Source: Curvibacter gracilis ATCC BAA-807
GTDB taxonomy: Bacteria > Pseudomonadota > Gammaproteobacteria > Burkholderiales > Burkholderiaceae_C
Length of the DNA stretch: 64,000 nucleotides
Assembly: GCF_000518645.1 (NCBI RefSeq)
Contig: NZ_JADZ01000022.1
Span: forward strand, 1-64,000
Reading direction: 5' to 3'
Shown here one piece after another: positions 18,116 through 27,084 of this stretch (the stretch's first letter is position 1; the number at the start of each line of letters is the position of its first letter). The position numbers and the translations under genes are program-made. Under the pieces are notes generated by a model. That model saw nothing but the letters and a program-made list of their open reading frames with translations. It was not told the origin of the DNA and made no database searches.

Positions 18116-19924
18116 TCACAGCAGGCCGCCGCGCTTGAGGCGGTAGGCCAGCTGGGCCCGGCTCAGGCCCAGCGCACGGGCGGCCTCGGCCACGTTGTGG
18201 CGTGCTGCCACCCAGGCCTTGCGGTAGCGCTGCAGTTCTGCGGCGGCGCCCCTATCTGCGTCAGCCGCCGAGGCCTTGCCCGGCGCGCCGGGCGCCGATC
18301 TCCGAGCGCGCCGGGCGGGCTCGGGCCCGGTGGGCGGCACCTGGGTCAATTGCCCGCTTTCATCCAGGCCCAGCGCCTCGTGCGACAACAGCTCGCCACC
18401 CCGGAACAGGTGGTGCACATCGATCGGCTCGCCGGGCTCGACCATGATCACACCGCGCTCCACCAGGTTCTGCAGCTCGCGGATGTTGCCCGGAAAGTCG
18501 TAGCGCAGCAGGGCCTGCACCGCCCGGGCGGTGAAGCCCGGCACCTCGCGCTGGTGCAGCGCCACGTAACGCTGCAGAAAATGCTCCATCAGCAGCGGGA
18601 TGTCGTCGCGCCGCTCCTTCAAGGGCGGCAAGGCGATGGGGAACACATTGAGGCGGAACATCAGGTCTTCGCGAAAGCGCCCGGCCCGCACCTCCTCACG
18701 CAGATCGACATTGCTGGCCGCCAGCACCCGGACATTGACCGCGATGGCCCGGGTGCCGCCCACCCGCTCGACCGTGCGCTCCTGCAGGGCGCGCAGCAGC
18801 TTGCCCTGGGCCACATAGCTCAGCGAGGCCACCTCATCCAAAAACAGGGTGCCCTCGTGGGCGCGCTCGAAACGCCCGGGCCGCGATACCGTGGCCCCGG
18901 TGAAAGCGCCGCGTTCCACCCCGAACAGCTCCGACTCGATCAGGGTCTCGGGGATGGCCGCGCAATTGATGGCCACAAAGGGCCGCTGGGCCCGCGGGCT
19001 GATGCGGTGCAGGGTCTGGGCAAACAGCTCCTTGCCCACGCCCGAAGCCCCGGTGAACAGCACCGTGGCCTGGGTGGGTGCCACGCGCTGGATCAGGTGG
19101 CAGGCGGCGCTGAAGCTGGCCGAGATGCCGATGGGCTCGGGCGCGTCGGCGCCAAGCCCCAGGGCGGCGGCGGCGGGGGCCTTCGGCGCCCCCGTGGAAC
19201 TGAGGCTGGCCCCGGCGCTGAAGCCCCGCACCCGGGGTGCCGAGGCCTCGGGCAGAAAGTAGTGCAGGTCCAGCTCGGGGTCTTCCCACTGGTCGGCGGG
19301 ACGGCCCGTGATGCGGCAGGCCTCGGCCCCCATTGAGCGGCAGGCGGTTTCGCGGTAGATGATGAGCTTGCCCATGAAGGCGCTGGCGTAGCCGCTGGCA
19401 TAGCCCACCTGCATCCAGCAGGCCGGCTCGGTGCCGATGCCGAAGGCGGCCATGTGCTCGTCGTCCTCGCTGGAGTCGTGCCACCAGTAGTCAGCAAAGA
19501 AGTCGCCGCGGGCGATGTCGAATTCGAAGCGGATGGTCTCGGGCCGCACCATGCCCTCCAGCCGGTGCAGGCTGGGGCCGGCGTGGAAGGCATTGGCCGG
19601 GTCGCTGTCGGGCCACATGCGGCGCACCAGTTCGGCATCGCGGGCACCTGCGGCATAGCCCACCCGGGTGAGCAGCGAACGGGCCTGCTCCTGGCCCAGA
19701 CTGGCGATCAGCTCGCGGCGCAGCGAGCCATAGGTGGACGAGCGCCACAGCAGCATGCGCTGGTCGTTCATCCAGATGCGGCCATCGCCGGGCGAGAAGC
19801 TCAGGGTCTCGGCCAGATCGCGCTGCGTGGGCGCCGCGCCTTCGTCGATGTCGGCGCTGCTGCGCGACTGCAGCAGGCTGGCCTGCAAGGCGGCCAGGCT
19901 GAGGCGGGGGGGTGTTTGTTTCAT
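18116..19924 (-). CDS. XylR/DmpR-type sigma-54-dependent transcriptional activator
   Basis: A 602-residue activator of the aromatic-responsive class. Residues about 30-210 form the XylR_N/V4R sensory region, with WWHDSSEDDEH and GYASGYASAFMG as in DmpR, XylR and TouR. The central AAA+ domain has Walker A GASGVGKE near 293 and the sigma-54 contact loop GAFTGA near 340. The C-terminal Fis-type helix-turn-helix is AEAARALGLSRAQLAYRL. The ATG at 19924 is chosen; a TTG 12 codons upstream is possible, and neither has a good ribosome-binding site. It is divergent from a dehydrogenase pair preceded by a sigma-54 promoter, so it almost certainly activates that pair on binding an aromatic effector. Effector identity is open. 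Confidence 0.9.
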   Translation of the reverse strand: MKQTPPRLSLAALQASLLQSRSSADIDEGAAPTQRDLAETLSFSPGDGRIWMNDQRMLLWRSSTYGSLRRELIASLGQEQARSLLTRVGYAAGARDAELVRRMWPDSDPANAFHAGPSLHRLEGMVRPETIRFEFDIARGDFFADYWWHDSSEDDEHMAAFGIGTEPACWMQVGYASGYASAFMGKLIIYRETACRSMGAEACRITGRPADQWEDPELDLHYFLPEASAPRVRGFSAGASLSSTGAPKAPAAAALGLGADAPEPIGISASFSAACHLIQRVAPTQATVLFTGASGVGKELFAQTLHRISPRAQRPFVAINCAAIPETLIESELFGVERGAFTGATVSRPGRFERAHEGTLFLDEVASLSYVAQGKLLRALQERTVERVGGTRAIAVNVRVLAASNVDLREEVRAGRFREDLMFRLNVFPIALPPLKERRDDIPLLMEHFLQRYVALHQREVPGFTARAVQALLRYDFPGNIRELQNLVERGVIMVEPGEPIDVHHLFRGGELLSHEALGLDESGQLTQVPPTGPEPARRARRSAPGAPGKASAADADRGAAAELQRYRKAWVAARHNVAEAARALGLSRAQLAYRLKRGGLL

Positions 19925-19951
19925 CGCGGCAGCGCCGTAGCGAGCGGCGTC

Positions 19952-20005
19952 ATCGATCAATTTTTGAGCATCAAATTCTAATCAATCAAGCCACCATTGA
20001 CTCAG
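19952..20005 (+). promoter_or_regulatory. Candidate upstream activating sequences for the XylR-like regulator
   Basis: The AT-rich stretch between the regulator and the SDR gene holds several TTGA/TCAA half-sites: GATCAA at 19955-19960, TTGAGCATCAA at 19964-19974, ATCAATCAA at 19981-19989 and ATTGA at 19996-20000. DmpR/XylR-type activators bind inverted repeats related to TTGATCAATTGATCAA. The sites lie roughly 65-115 bp upstream of the -24 element, a usual distance for enhancer-like sites. The match is partial. Confidence 0.45.
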
Positions 20006-20067
20006 GGTTTCTACGGATCGCCCTCGGCAAGCCCTTGAAATGCAACGACTTTTTTTGCAGCCCGAAC

Positions 20068-20082
20068 TGGCACCGGGGTTGC
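20068..20082 (+). promoter_or_regulatory. Sigma-54 (-24/-12) promoter
   Basis: TGGCAC at 20068-20073, five bases, then TTGC at 20079-20082 gives an exact match to the sigma-54 consensus with the invariant GG and GC dinucleotides ten bases apart. It lies 45 bp before the SDR start codon and downstream of half-sites for an XylR-type activator encoded divergently. Transcription should start about 12 bases after the TTGC element. Confidence 0.88.
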
Positions 20083-20126
20083 AATGCTGTAGCGGCATTC
20101 TTTTCATCACGACAACGGAGTCAACC

Positions 20127-20900
20127 ATGCTTCAAGGCAAGAAAATCATCGTCACCGGCACCGCATCGGGCATCGGCGCCGCCACCGCAGCCCTGCTGAG
20201 CCAACAGGGGGCCGAGGTCATCGGCGTGGACATCCAGCGCCCGGCGCAGTTCAAGGGCCAGTTCGTGCAGGCCGATCTGTCGCGCCAGGACTCGATCGAT
20301 GCGCTGGTCGCCGCCCTGCCCCAGGGGCTGAACGGCCTGGCCAACATTGCCGGACTGCCGCCCACCCGCCCGGCGCCCGCGGTGCTGCGCGTGAACCTGG
20401 TCGGTCTCAAGTACCTGAGCACCCAGCTGCTGCCGAAGCTGGCCGATGGCGCCGCCATCGTCAACCTGGCCTCGCTGGCCGGACTGGGCTGGGCCGACGC
20501 CAAAGACACCATCCTGGCCGCCGACGGCCTGGGCTTTGATGAGGTGGACGCCTTCTGCCAGCAGCACGGCATCGAAGGTGCCCGCAGCTACTTCTTCTCG
20601 AAGGAGGCCCTGATTGCCTGGACACTGCAGAACCGCTGGACCTGGCGCGCCCGGGGCATCCGCATGAACGCCGTGAGCCCGGGGCCGGTGGACACCCCCA
20701 TCCTGCAGGACTTCATCGAGACCCTGGGCGCGCGCGCCGAAGAGGACATGCGCACCATGGACCGCCCCGGCACCCCGGCCGACATCGCCCCCGTGGTGGC
20801 CTTCTTGCTGTCCGACGCCTCGGGCTGGATCCGTGGCACCAACATCCCCACCGATGGCGGCATGTACGCCAACGTGCTGTGCCAGATGAACGGGCTCTGA
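20127..20900 (+). CDS. calA: SDR oxidoreductase, coniferyl-alcohol dehydrogenase / 3-alpha-hydroxysteroid dehydrogenase type
   Basis: A 257-residue classical-like short-chain dehydrogenase. The cofactor motif is TGTASGIGAA near residue 10; the active site is the Tyr-x-x-x-Lys in YFFSKEAL, with Ser in VNLASLAGLG. The NIAGLPPTRPA segment and the insertion before the Tyr are typical of the 3-alpha-HSD/coniferyl alcohol dehydrogenase subfamily, and the length matches CalA. The start has CGGAG six bases upstream. The gene is led by a sigma-54 promoter and followed after 24 bp by an aldehyde dehydrogenase, so an aromatic alcohol to aldehyde to acid sequence is likely. CalA is the best guess; another aromatic alcohol is possible. 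Confidence 0.7.
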   Translation: MLQGKKIIVTGTASGIGAATAALLSQQGAEVIGVDIQRPAQFKGQFVQADLSRQDSIDALVAALPQGLNGLANIAGLPPTRPAPAVLRVNLVGLKYLSTQLLPKLADGAAIVNLASLAGLGWADAKDTILAADGLGFDEVDAFCQQHGIEGARSYFFSKEALIAWTLQNRWTWRARGIRMNAVSPGPVDTPILQDFIETLGARAEEDMRTMDRPGTPADIAPVVAFLLSDASGWIRGTNIPTDGGMYANVLCQMNGL

Positions 20901-20924
20901 GCCGCGGAAACAGGAGACCCCGAC

Positions 20925-22376
20925 ATGAGCACCATTTCCATGCTGATCGATGGCCAGACCGTGGCCGCCGCGGACGGCAGCACCTTTGAACGACTGAACC
21001 CGCTGGATGGCTCGCTGGCCACCACCGCCCCGGCGGCCAGCGCCGCCGACGCCCGCTCTGCCGCCGATGCCGCCGCCAAGGCCTTCCCGGCCTGGGCCGC
21101 GATGGGCCCGGGCGAGCGACGCAAGCTGCTGATGAAGGCCGCCGTCGCCCTGGAGGCTCAGGGCGAGGCCATTGCCCAGGCCATGGCCCGCGAAACCGGC
21201 GCCTCCGGCCTGTGGGCGGGCTTCAATGTGCACCTGGCAGCCGACATGCTGCTGGAGGCCGCCGCCCTGACCACCCAGGTCAGCGGCGAGCTGATCCCCT
21301 CCGACCTGCCGGGCAGTCTGGCCACGGCGGTGCGCCAGCCGGCCGGCGTGGTGCTGGGCATCGCGCCCTGGAACGCACCGGTGATCCTGGGCGTGCGCGC
21401 CATCGCCGTGCCGCTGGCCATGGGCAACACCGTGGTGCTCAAGGGCAGCGAGCTGTGTCCGGCCACGCACGGCCTGATCATCCAGGCCCTGCAGGAGGCC
21501 GGTCTGCCCCCGGGCGTGGTCAACTTTGTGACCAATGCACCGGCCGACGCCGCCACCGTGGTCGAAGCCCTGATCGCCCACCCGGCGGTCAAGCGCGTCA
21601 ACTTCACCGGCTCCACCCATGCGGGCAAGATCATTGCCGCCACCTGCGCCAAGTACCTCAAGCCCTCGGTGCGGGAGCTCGGCGGCAAGGCCCCCCTGCT
21701 GGTGCTCGATGACGCCGACCTGGACGCGGCCGTGGACGGCGCCATCTTCGGCGCCTTCGCCAACTCGGGGCAGATCTGCATGTCCACCGAACGCATCGTG
21801 GTCGATGAATCGGTGGCCGACGAGTTCGTGGCCCGCTTCGCAGCGCGCGCCACCGCCCTGCCCCTGGGCGACCCCCGACTGGGCCCCACCGTGCTGGGCT
21901 CGGTGGTGGGCCAGGCCACGGTGGACCGGTGCAACGCCCTGATCGACGACGCGCTAGCCCACGGCGCCACCCTGGTGTGCGGCGGCCGTGCCGACAGCAC
22001 CCTGATGCCCGCCACCGTGCTCGACCACGTGACGCCGGCCATGCGCCTGTACAGCGAAGAGAGCTTCGGCCCCGTCAAGGGCGTGATGCGCGTGGCCGGC
22101 GAAGACGCGGCCGTGGCCTGCGCCAACGACAACCCCTTCGGCCTGTCGGCCGCCGTGTTCACCCGCGACGCGGCCCGCGGCTGGCGCGTGGCGCAACGCA
22201 TCGAATCGGGCATCTGCCACATCAACGGCCCCACGGTGCACGACGAGGCCCAGATGCCTTTTGGCGGCGTCAAGGGCAGCGGCTGGGGCCGCTTTGGCGG
22301 GCGCGCCGGCATCGAGGCCTTCACCGAGCTGCGCTGGATCACGCTGCAGACGGGGCCGCGGCACTATCCGTTCTGA
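20925..22376 (+). CDS. NAD(P)-dependent aldehyde dehydrogenase, vanillin/salicylaldehyde type
   Basis: A 483-residue aldehyde dehydrogenase, full length. The catalytic Cys lies in NSGQICMSTER, the general-base Glu in RELGGKAP, and the cofactor-binding stretch reads APWNAPVILG with NFTGSTHAGK further on. The overall pattern (FNVHLAADMLLEAA, GELIPSD) resembles the vanillin/salicylaldehyde dehydrogenase branch (Vdh, DoxF/NahF) rather than the CalB-type coniferyl aldehyde dehydrogenase branch. AGGAG precedes the ATG. It is cotranscribed with the SDR gene from the sigma-54 promoter and would oxidise the aldehyde made by that enzyme. A hairpin about 50 bp downstream may end the transcript. Confidence 0.82.
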   Translation: MSTISMLIDGQTVAAADGSTFERLNPLDGSLATTAPAASAADARSAADAAAKAFPAWAAMGPGERRKLLMKAAVALEAQGEAIAQAMARETGASGLWAGFNVHLAADMLLEAAALTTQVSGELIPSDLPGSLATAVRQPAGVVLGIAPWNAPVILGVRAIAVPLAMGNTVVLKGSELCPATHGLIIQALQEAGLPPGVVNFVTNAPADAATVVEALIAHPAVKRVNFTGSTHAGKIIAATCAKYLKPSVRELGGKAPLLVLDDADLDAAVDGAIFGAFANSGQICMSTERIVVDESVADEFVARFAARATALPLGDPRLGPTVLGSVVGQATVDRCNALIDDALAHGATLVCGGRADSTLMPATVLDHVTPAMRLYSEESFGPVKGVMRVAGEDAAVACANDNPFGLSAAVFTRDAARGWRVAQRIESGICHINGPTVHDEAQMPFGGVKGSGWGRFGGRAGIEAFTELRWITLQTGPRHYPF

Positions 22377-22722
22377 GCCTCCAACAGGCGGCCCGGGCAT
22401 CACCCGGTGCCCGCCCCTGCCCCCTGCCCTGGCAAAAGGTCAGGGCAGGCCAGCAGGCGCCGCGTGTGCGCCTGGGTCACACGCCGGCGTCAGCACCTTG
22501 GAAGCGCACGCCCAGGCCGACAAATATTCTCATTTTGTCAACTCAGTTTCTCATAACGTCAAGTCTACGGCGGCTCAATTCAGCAAAATTGGCAGCCGTC
22601 TGAGTCCATCGTCCCTGCCAGCCCGGCGGGCCGATGACCCCGCCCTGCACCCCCGAGATTCCCAAGGCCTTGCGCATCAGCAGGACGCCGTTGGGTGACT
22701 TGCACATGAATGAGGAACACCC
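22377..22722. other. Intergenic region between aldehyde dehydrogenase and chemoreceptor genes
   Basis: These 346 bp hold the hairpin described separately and an AT-rich island around 22515-22580, unusual against the GC-rich background. GACAAA at 22519-22524 and TTTGTC at 22534-22539 form a six-base inverted repeat in that island. It is the likely promoter or operator region of the chemoreceptor gene. I found no convincing flagellar sigma-28 promoter and no open frame that looks coding. Confidence 0.4.
22423..22449 (+). terminator. Possible terminator hairpin after the aldehyde dehydrogenase gene
   Basis: A perfect nine-base inverted repeat, CCTGCCCTG and CAGGGCAGG, with a nine-base loop lies 47 bp after the stop codon. 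No T-run follows, so it may be only a 3' stabilising hairpin. Confidence 0.4.
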
Positions 22723-24288
22723 ATGAAACTGTTGATTGACTTACCCGTCAAGGCCAAGCTGGGCCTTTCGTTCGGGCTGCTGGTGGCCCTGCTGGTGGCC
22801 TTGTCTTTTGCGATCAACTCGTCCTTGTCCGAGGCCAATGACCGGTTCCGATCGTATGTGGATGGCGTGCATCAGCGCTCTGACGAGGCCCACCTGGTCC
22901 GACAGGCCATCGATCATCGGGCGATCGCGGCGCGCAACCTGCTGGCGGTGCGCAACCCGCAAGACATCGATCTCGAACGCCAGGCCCTGCTCAAGGCCCA
23001 GAAAGATCTGGAGCAGCACCTGGGTCGCCTGGTGGCCTTGGCGCAGGCCAAAGAGGTGTCCGAACAGGCGAGGAAGATGATCGCCACGATCGCGAACATC
23101 GAGAAGCAGTACGCCCCGGTGGCCCAGACCATTGTCGACCTGGCACTCCAGCAGCAGTACGACGAGGCCACGGCCTTGATGATCCGGGAGTGCCGGCCCC
23201 TGCTCGCCGCCTTGACGCTGGCCACCGATGAGTACAACGCGTTTTCGGCACATCGCTCCACGACCCTGTTAACGGAGGCTGATGAAGTCCTGAAGCTCAA
23301 AAGGCAGCGCCTGGTGGCGATCTGCATCCTGATCGCGCTGGTGGGCGTGGCCTTGGCCTATCTGAACGCGCGGCTGATCGTGCGGCCACTGATGCGCGTC
23401 CTGAGCACGGTGGATGCGGTCGGTCAAGGAGATCTTTCCGCCAACATCCAGGTGGAATCACGCGATGAGATTGGCCAATTACAGCTGGGGATGAAGCGCA
23501 TGCAGCAGTCCCTGGCTTCGGTGGTGTCGAATGTGCGTGAAAGCGCGGACTCCGTCTCGATGGCCAGCAATGAAATTGCGCAAGGCAACCACGACCTGTC
23601 CCACCGCACCGAAAGCCAGGCCAGTGCCCTGCAGCAGACCGCTGCGTCGATGGAACAGCTGTCCTCCACAGTGCGCATGAATGCGGACAACGCCCAGCAG
23701 GCAGATCAGCTGGCCAAGAGCGCGTCGCAGATCGCGGAGCAAGGGGGCCAGGTGGTGGGCCAGGTGGTGGAGACCATGAAGAGCATCAGCGACAGCTCGC
23801 TGAAGATTGCCGAGATCATCAATGTGATCGATGGCATTGCCTTTCAAACCAACATCCTGGCTCTGAATGCGGCGGTGGAGGCGGCCCGGGCGGGTGAACA
23901 AGGCCGGGGCTTTGCGGTGGTGGCCGGTGAGGTTCGCAGTCTGGCGGGCCGCAGTGCGCAAGCGGCCAAGGAGATCAAGGGCCTGATCAGCGAGAGCGTG
24001 GACCGGGTCGAGGCCGGCTGCGTGCTGGTGGACCAGGCCGGCGTGACCATGGGCAATGTGGTCTCCAGTATCCGCCGGGTCACAACCATCATGGCGGAAA
24101 TCAGCACCGCCAGTGCCGAGCAAAGCACCGGGGTGGTCCAGGTGGGCGAGGCCGTGACGCACATGGACCAGGCCACCCAGCAAAACGCCGCGCTGGTGGA
24201 AGAGATCGCTGCCGCCGCGACTGCGATGCAGAACCAGGCTCGCGATCTGGTGGACGCCGTTTCCGTGTTTCGCCTGAAGTCTGCCTGA
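22723..24288 (+). CDS. Methyl-accepting chemotaxis protein
   Basis: A 521-residue transmembrane chemoreceptor. It has a first membrane segment at about residues 13-32 and a periplasmic four-helix-bundle (4HB_MCP type) sensor to about 190. A second segment lies near 200-218, followed by HAMP ([16 protein letters not shown]...GDLS) and a long cytoplasmic signalling helix. The hairpin tip contains [38 protein letters not shown], shown here only in part: key elements are [12 protein letters not shown] and GRGFAVVA. No C-terminal NWETF-like pentapeptide is present, so methylation depends on other receptors or direct CheR binding. The ATG has GAGGAA seven bases upstream. The ligand is unknown. Confidence 0.93.
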   Translation: MKLLIDLPVKAKLGLSFGLLVALLVALSFAINSSLSEANDRFRSYVDGVHQRSDEAHLVRQAIDHRAIAARNLLAVRNPQDIDLERQALLKAQKDLEQHLGRLVALAQAKEVSEQARKMIATIANIEKQYAPVAQTIVDLALQQQYDEATALMIRECRPLLAALTLATDEYNAFSAHRSTTLLTEADEVLKLKRQRLVAICILIALVGVALAYLNARLIVRPLMRVLSTVDAVGQGDLSANIQVESRDEIGQLQLGMKRMQQSLASVVSNVRESADSVSMASNEIAQGNHDLSHRTESQASALQQTAASMEQLSSTVRMNADNAQQADQLAKSASQIAEQGGQVVGQVVETMKSISDSSLKIAEIINVIDGIAFQTNILALNAAVEAARAGEQGRGFAVVAGEVRSLAGRSAQAAKEIKGLISESVDRVEAGCVLVDQAGVTMGNVVSSIRRVTTIMAEISTASAEQSTGVVQVGEAVTHMDQATQQNAALVEEIAAAATAMQNQARDLVDAVSVFRLKSA

Positions 24289-24309
24289 AGCCCACCGAAA
24301 GCTGCGGCC

Positions 24310-25911
24310 ATGACAACGCATCGATTTCGGATCGCGCTTCTGTATGGCGCTGCCATCTCAGGCTTTCTGCTGCCCCTGGCCATCACCTGGCATGCTATTC
24401 GCGAGCAGACCCGCCAGCACCTGCTGGCCCAAGCTGAAGACTTGGCCACCTCGGTCCTTCGCTCCGCCGAGATGGTGTCAGACCAGTCAGTCAGCGCCAT
24501 CCAGTCGATCGAGCAGCACCGGATCGACACCCCTTGCGATGACCAGTCGGTGACGCTGATGCGCCAGGAGCTGATCCGCAACAAGCTGCTGCAGGACGTG
24601 GGCTACATCAAGGACAACTGGCTGCGCTGCTCGGCCCTGCTGGCCTCGCCCCACGACCTGGGGCCCTTCGACTACCACAGTGCGATCGGCAATCAGGTCA
24701 GAGTCCACCTGTGGCATCCCCTGGTGCCCACGATCAGGACCATGGCCTTGACCCATGCCGAATCGGGCTACACCGTGTTCGTCCACCCCGACCTGCTGCT
24801 CGACATGCTGCCCAAGGGGGAGGCCTCTCAGATCGCGCTGGTGAACATCTCCAATCAGAAAGTGGTGATGACGCGGGGGCCGATGGCAGCCGATGCCCAT
24901 CTCGGTCAGGTGACCCGGGCCCAGGCCTTTGTCGAGTTGAAGGACGAGCGTGTGAGGGTCTGGAAGCCCTCCAGCCGCTACGACTTTGGAGCCCTGGTGA
25001 CCGTGCCCGCCGAGGTCCTGGCCAGTGAATTGCATCGGCAATTTGTCTGGATGGTGTTCATGGCCCTGGGGGCCAGTGGCGTGCTGGCCTGGGTGCTGTT
25101 CAGGATTGCGCGCATCACCCAATCCCTGCCCACCGAGTTCAAACAGGCCCTGAAGCGTCATGACGAGTTGTTCCTCGTCTACCAACCGATTGTGGACACC
25201 CGCAGCGGTGATTGGGTGGGCGTGGAGGCCTTGTTGCGCTGGCGCCGGCAGAACGGCGAGCATGTGGCGCCCGACCTGTTCATTGCGATGGCCGAGCGTC
25301 GTGGTCTGATCAAGCTCGTCACGGAGAAGGTCATGTTCTTGTTGAGTCAGGACATGCCCCGCATGCTGGCCGTCCACCCTCGTTTGCAGATGGCCATCAA
25401 CGTGTGCGCGGAAGACCTGAAATGCCCGGGCATTGTCGACCGCTTTCAGGCCCTGATCGCGCAGCTGGGGGTACCCGCCACGCAGATCCATGTCGAGATC
25501 ACGGAGCGGGTGGCGGTTGACATTGATCAGTCCATCGACAACGTCAGGAGGCTGCATGCGCTGGGCATCAAGGTCAGCCTGGATGATTTCGGCACGGGCT
25601 ATTCCAGCCTGACCTACCTGGCCACGCTGGAGCCAGACCAGGTCAAGATCGACCGGTCGTTTGTGGCGGCCATCGGCAAGGGGCTGGTGACCTCCCATGT
25701 GGTCGATCACGTCATCGAACTGGGCCACCGCATGCACCTGGACATGGTCGCCGAGGGCGTGGAAACCCAGCAGCAGGCCGACTACCTGCGAGCGCGTGGG
25801 GTTCAATGGGCCCAGGGCTGGCACTATGCCAAGCCCATGCCGGTCAGTGCCTGGCTGGAGCAGTACCGCAGGCCGAACACTGCCGCCCCCCTGACACCGG
25901 TGCCCGCTTGA
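24310..25911 (+). CDS. CSS-motif EAL-domain c-di-GMP phosphodiesterase
   Basis: A 533-residue membrane phosphodiesterase. A membrane segment at about residues 8-28 and another near 240-260 bracket a periplasmic domain of the CSS type with two cysteines, Cys76 and Cys107. The motif is C-S-A here rather than C-S-S. In E. coli relatives the periplasmic disulphide state controls degradation and activity. The EAL domain starts near 280 and shows VEALLRW near 305, the metal ligands in HVEITERV, DDFGTGYSSL and VAEGVETQ, so hydrolysis of c-di-GMP to pGpG is expected. It follows the chemoreceptor gene by 21 bp, linking motility behaviour with second-messenger control. Confidence 0.9.
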   Translation: MTTHRFRIALLYGAAISGFLLPLAITWHAIREQTRQHLLAQAEDLATSVLRSAEMVSDQSVSAIQSIEQHRIDTPCDDQSVTLMRQELIRNKLLQDVGYIKDNWLRCSALLASPHDLGPFDYHSAIGNQVRVHLWHPLVPTIRTMALTHAESGYTVFVHPDLLLDMLPKGEASQIALVNISNQKVVMTRGPMAADAHLGQVTRAQAFVELKDERVRVWKPSSRYDFGALVTVPAEVLASELHRQFVWMVFMALGASGVLAWVLFRIARITQSLPTEFKQALKRHDELFLVYQPIVDTRSGDWVGVEALLRWRRQNGEHVAPDLFIAMAERRGLIKLVTEKVMFLLSQDMPRMLAVHPRLQMAINVCAEDLKCPGIVDRFQALIAQLGVPATQIHVEITERVAVDIDQSIDNVRRLHALGIKVSLDDFGTGYSSLTYLATLEPDQVKIDRSFVAAIGKGLVTSHVVDHVIELGHRMHLDMVAEGVETQQQADYLRARGVQWAQGWHYAKPMPVSAWLEQYRRPNTAAPLTPVPA

Positions 25912-25941
25912 GACGGGGCTGCGGCGACGCACCGGCCGCCC

Positions 25942-26955
25942 TCACGGCGCATTGACCGCCTGAGCCTCGGGCAGGCCATGGCGACTGCGGGCCGTGAACC
26001 CGAAATGCGTGCGATGCCAGCGGGAGAACGCGCTGAGCTCTGAAAACCCCAGCAGGATGGCGATGTCTGAAAACGGCCGCGCCCCGTCCAGCATGTAGTT
26101 GGCCAACAGTTCCTTGCGCATCTGGTTCATCAAGGCCTTGAAGCTGCTGCCCTCCTTGGCCAGCCGGTTGGCCACGGTGCGGCGGTCCACCCCCAGGTGC
26201 TGCGCCACCACCTCGACCCGGCAATGCCCCCGTGGCATGAGCAGCACCATCAGGTTCTTGACCTGGTCCGACATGCTGGAGCGGTGGTTGTGCTCGGCCT
26301 CCAGCAGACGCTGCGAGTAGCGCGCCATCACCGGGTCGGCTCCGGGGTTGGGCGCCTCGAGATCCTGCGCATTGCAAAGAATGTCGTTGAACTCCTGACC
26401 GAAGCTCACCGGGCAGCCAAAGACGCGCCGGTGCCAGGTGGCGTTGGGCGGTGCCAGGTGGCGGAAGGTGACGGCCTTGGGCGACCAGGACTCACCCAGA
26501 AAGATGCGCAGGAAGTTGAAGGTCGTCGCCATCGCGAGTTCTGTCGCCTGCCGCGACATGTGGCGCAAATCAGGCAAAGTTTCCTCACGGATGGCCATCC
26601 AGGGGCCGGTTTGGACGAGTGAGACCGTCATGGCCGAATTGTGTGTGTGCACGTTCTCCACCAAGGTCTCCAGGGCCTTGCGCAAGGTGGGCTGGTCACG
26701 CAGCAGCAAACCCAAGGGCCCGAGATTGGACAAGCGTCGCGATGCGGCCATGCGCAGGCCAAAGGCGGGCTCCTTGGCCCGCTGCGAGGCCAATTCAAGC
26801 AATTGACTGATCGCAGAGGCCGCAATCAACAGGTCTGGATCGCTGAGACAGCGCTGAGGCAGACCGACCTCCTTGACCAGCGCACTCGCGTCCAGCCCGC
26901 ACTCGCTGGCGACGCGCTCAAAGTTGGTCAAAGCGGCAGAACGGGTGGTAGGCAT
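25942..26955 (-). CDS. AraC-family transcriptional regulator with Arabinose_bd-type N-terminal domain
   Basis: A 337-residue regulator of the OruR/ArgR-like AraC group. The N-terminal 210 residues form the Arabinose_bd domain (DPDLLIAASAISQLLELAS, then AFGLRMA and LGPLGLLLRDQPTLRKAL). The C-terminal 100 residues are the double helix-turn-helix, with VEVVAQHLGVDRRTVANRLAKEG and FSDIAILLGFSELSAFSRW. It is encoded divergently from the TauD operon across 129 bp that contain a 21-bp-spaced direct repeat. It is therefore the likely activator of that operon. The effector is unknown, presumably the operon substrate or a metabolite. Confidence 0.9.
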   Translation of the reverse strand: MPTTRSAALTNFERVASECGLDASALVKEVGLPQRCLSDPDLLIAASAISQLLELASQRAKEPAFGLRMAASRRLSNLGPLGLLLRDQPTLRKALETLVENVHTHNSAMTVSLVQTGPWMAIREETLPDLRHMSRQATELAMATTFNFLRIFLGESWSPKAVTFRHLAPPNATWHRRVFGCPVSFGQEFNDILCNAQDLEAPNPGADPVMARYSQRLLEAEHNHRSSMSDQVKNLMVLLMPRGHCRVEVVAQHLGVDRRTVANRLAKEGSSFKALMNQMRKELLANYMLDGARPFSDIAILLGFSELSAFSRWHRTHFGFTARSRHGLPEAQAVNAP

Positions 26956-26978
26956 GGAAAACCCTCAATTTCACGAAA

Positions 26979-27011
26979 TGTCAACTTCAATTCCCTTTTT
27001 GTCAAGTTCAA
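26979..27011 (+). promoter_or_regulatory. Direct repeats with 21-bp period, candidate AraC-type operator
   Basis: TGTCAACTTCAA at 26979-26990 and TGTCAAGTTCAA at 27000-27011 match at 11 of 12 positions. They are offset by exactly 21 bp, two turns of the helix. AraC-family activators bind such direct repeats on one face of DNA just upstream of the -35 region. The pair sits between the AraC-type gene and the TauD operon, 74-106 bp before the dioxygenase start codon. Confidence 0.65.
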
Positions 27012-27084
27012 AGTGATCGCGACTCTCAGAATCGCTTCACCAACTACTTCACTTGTGGCGAGTCCACGCAAAAGGAGATCTCCG

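Noticed and set aside
22377-22722. Flagellar sigma-28 promoter for the chemoreceptor
   Set aside because: I could not find a pair of boxes at the right spacing.
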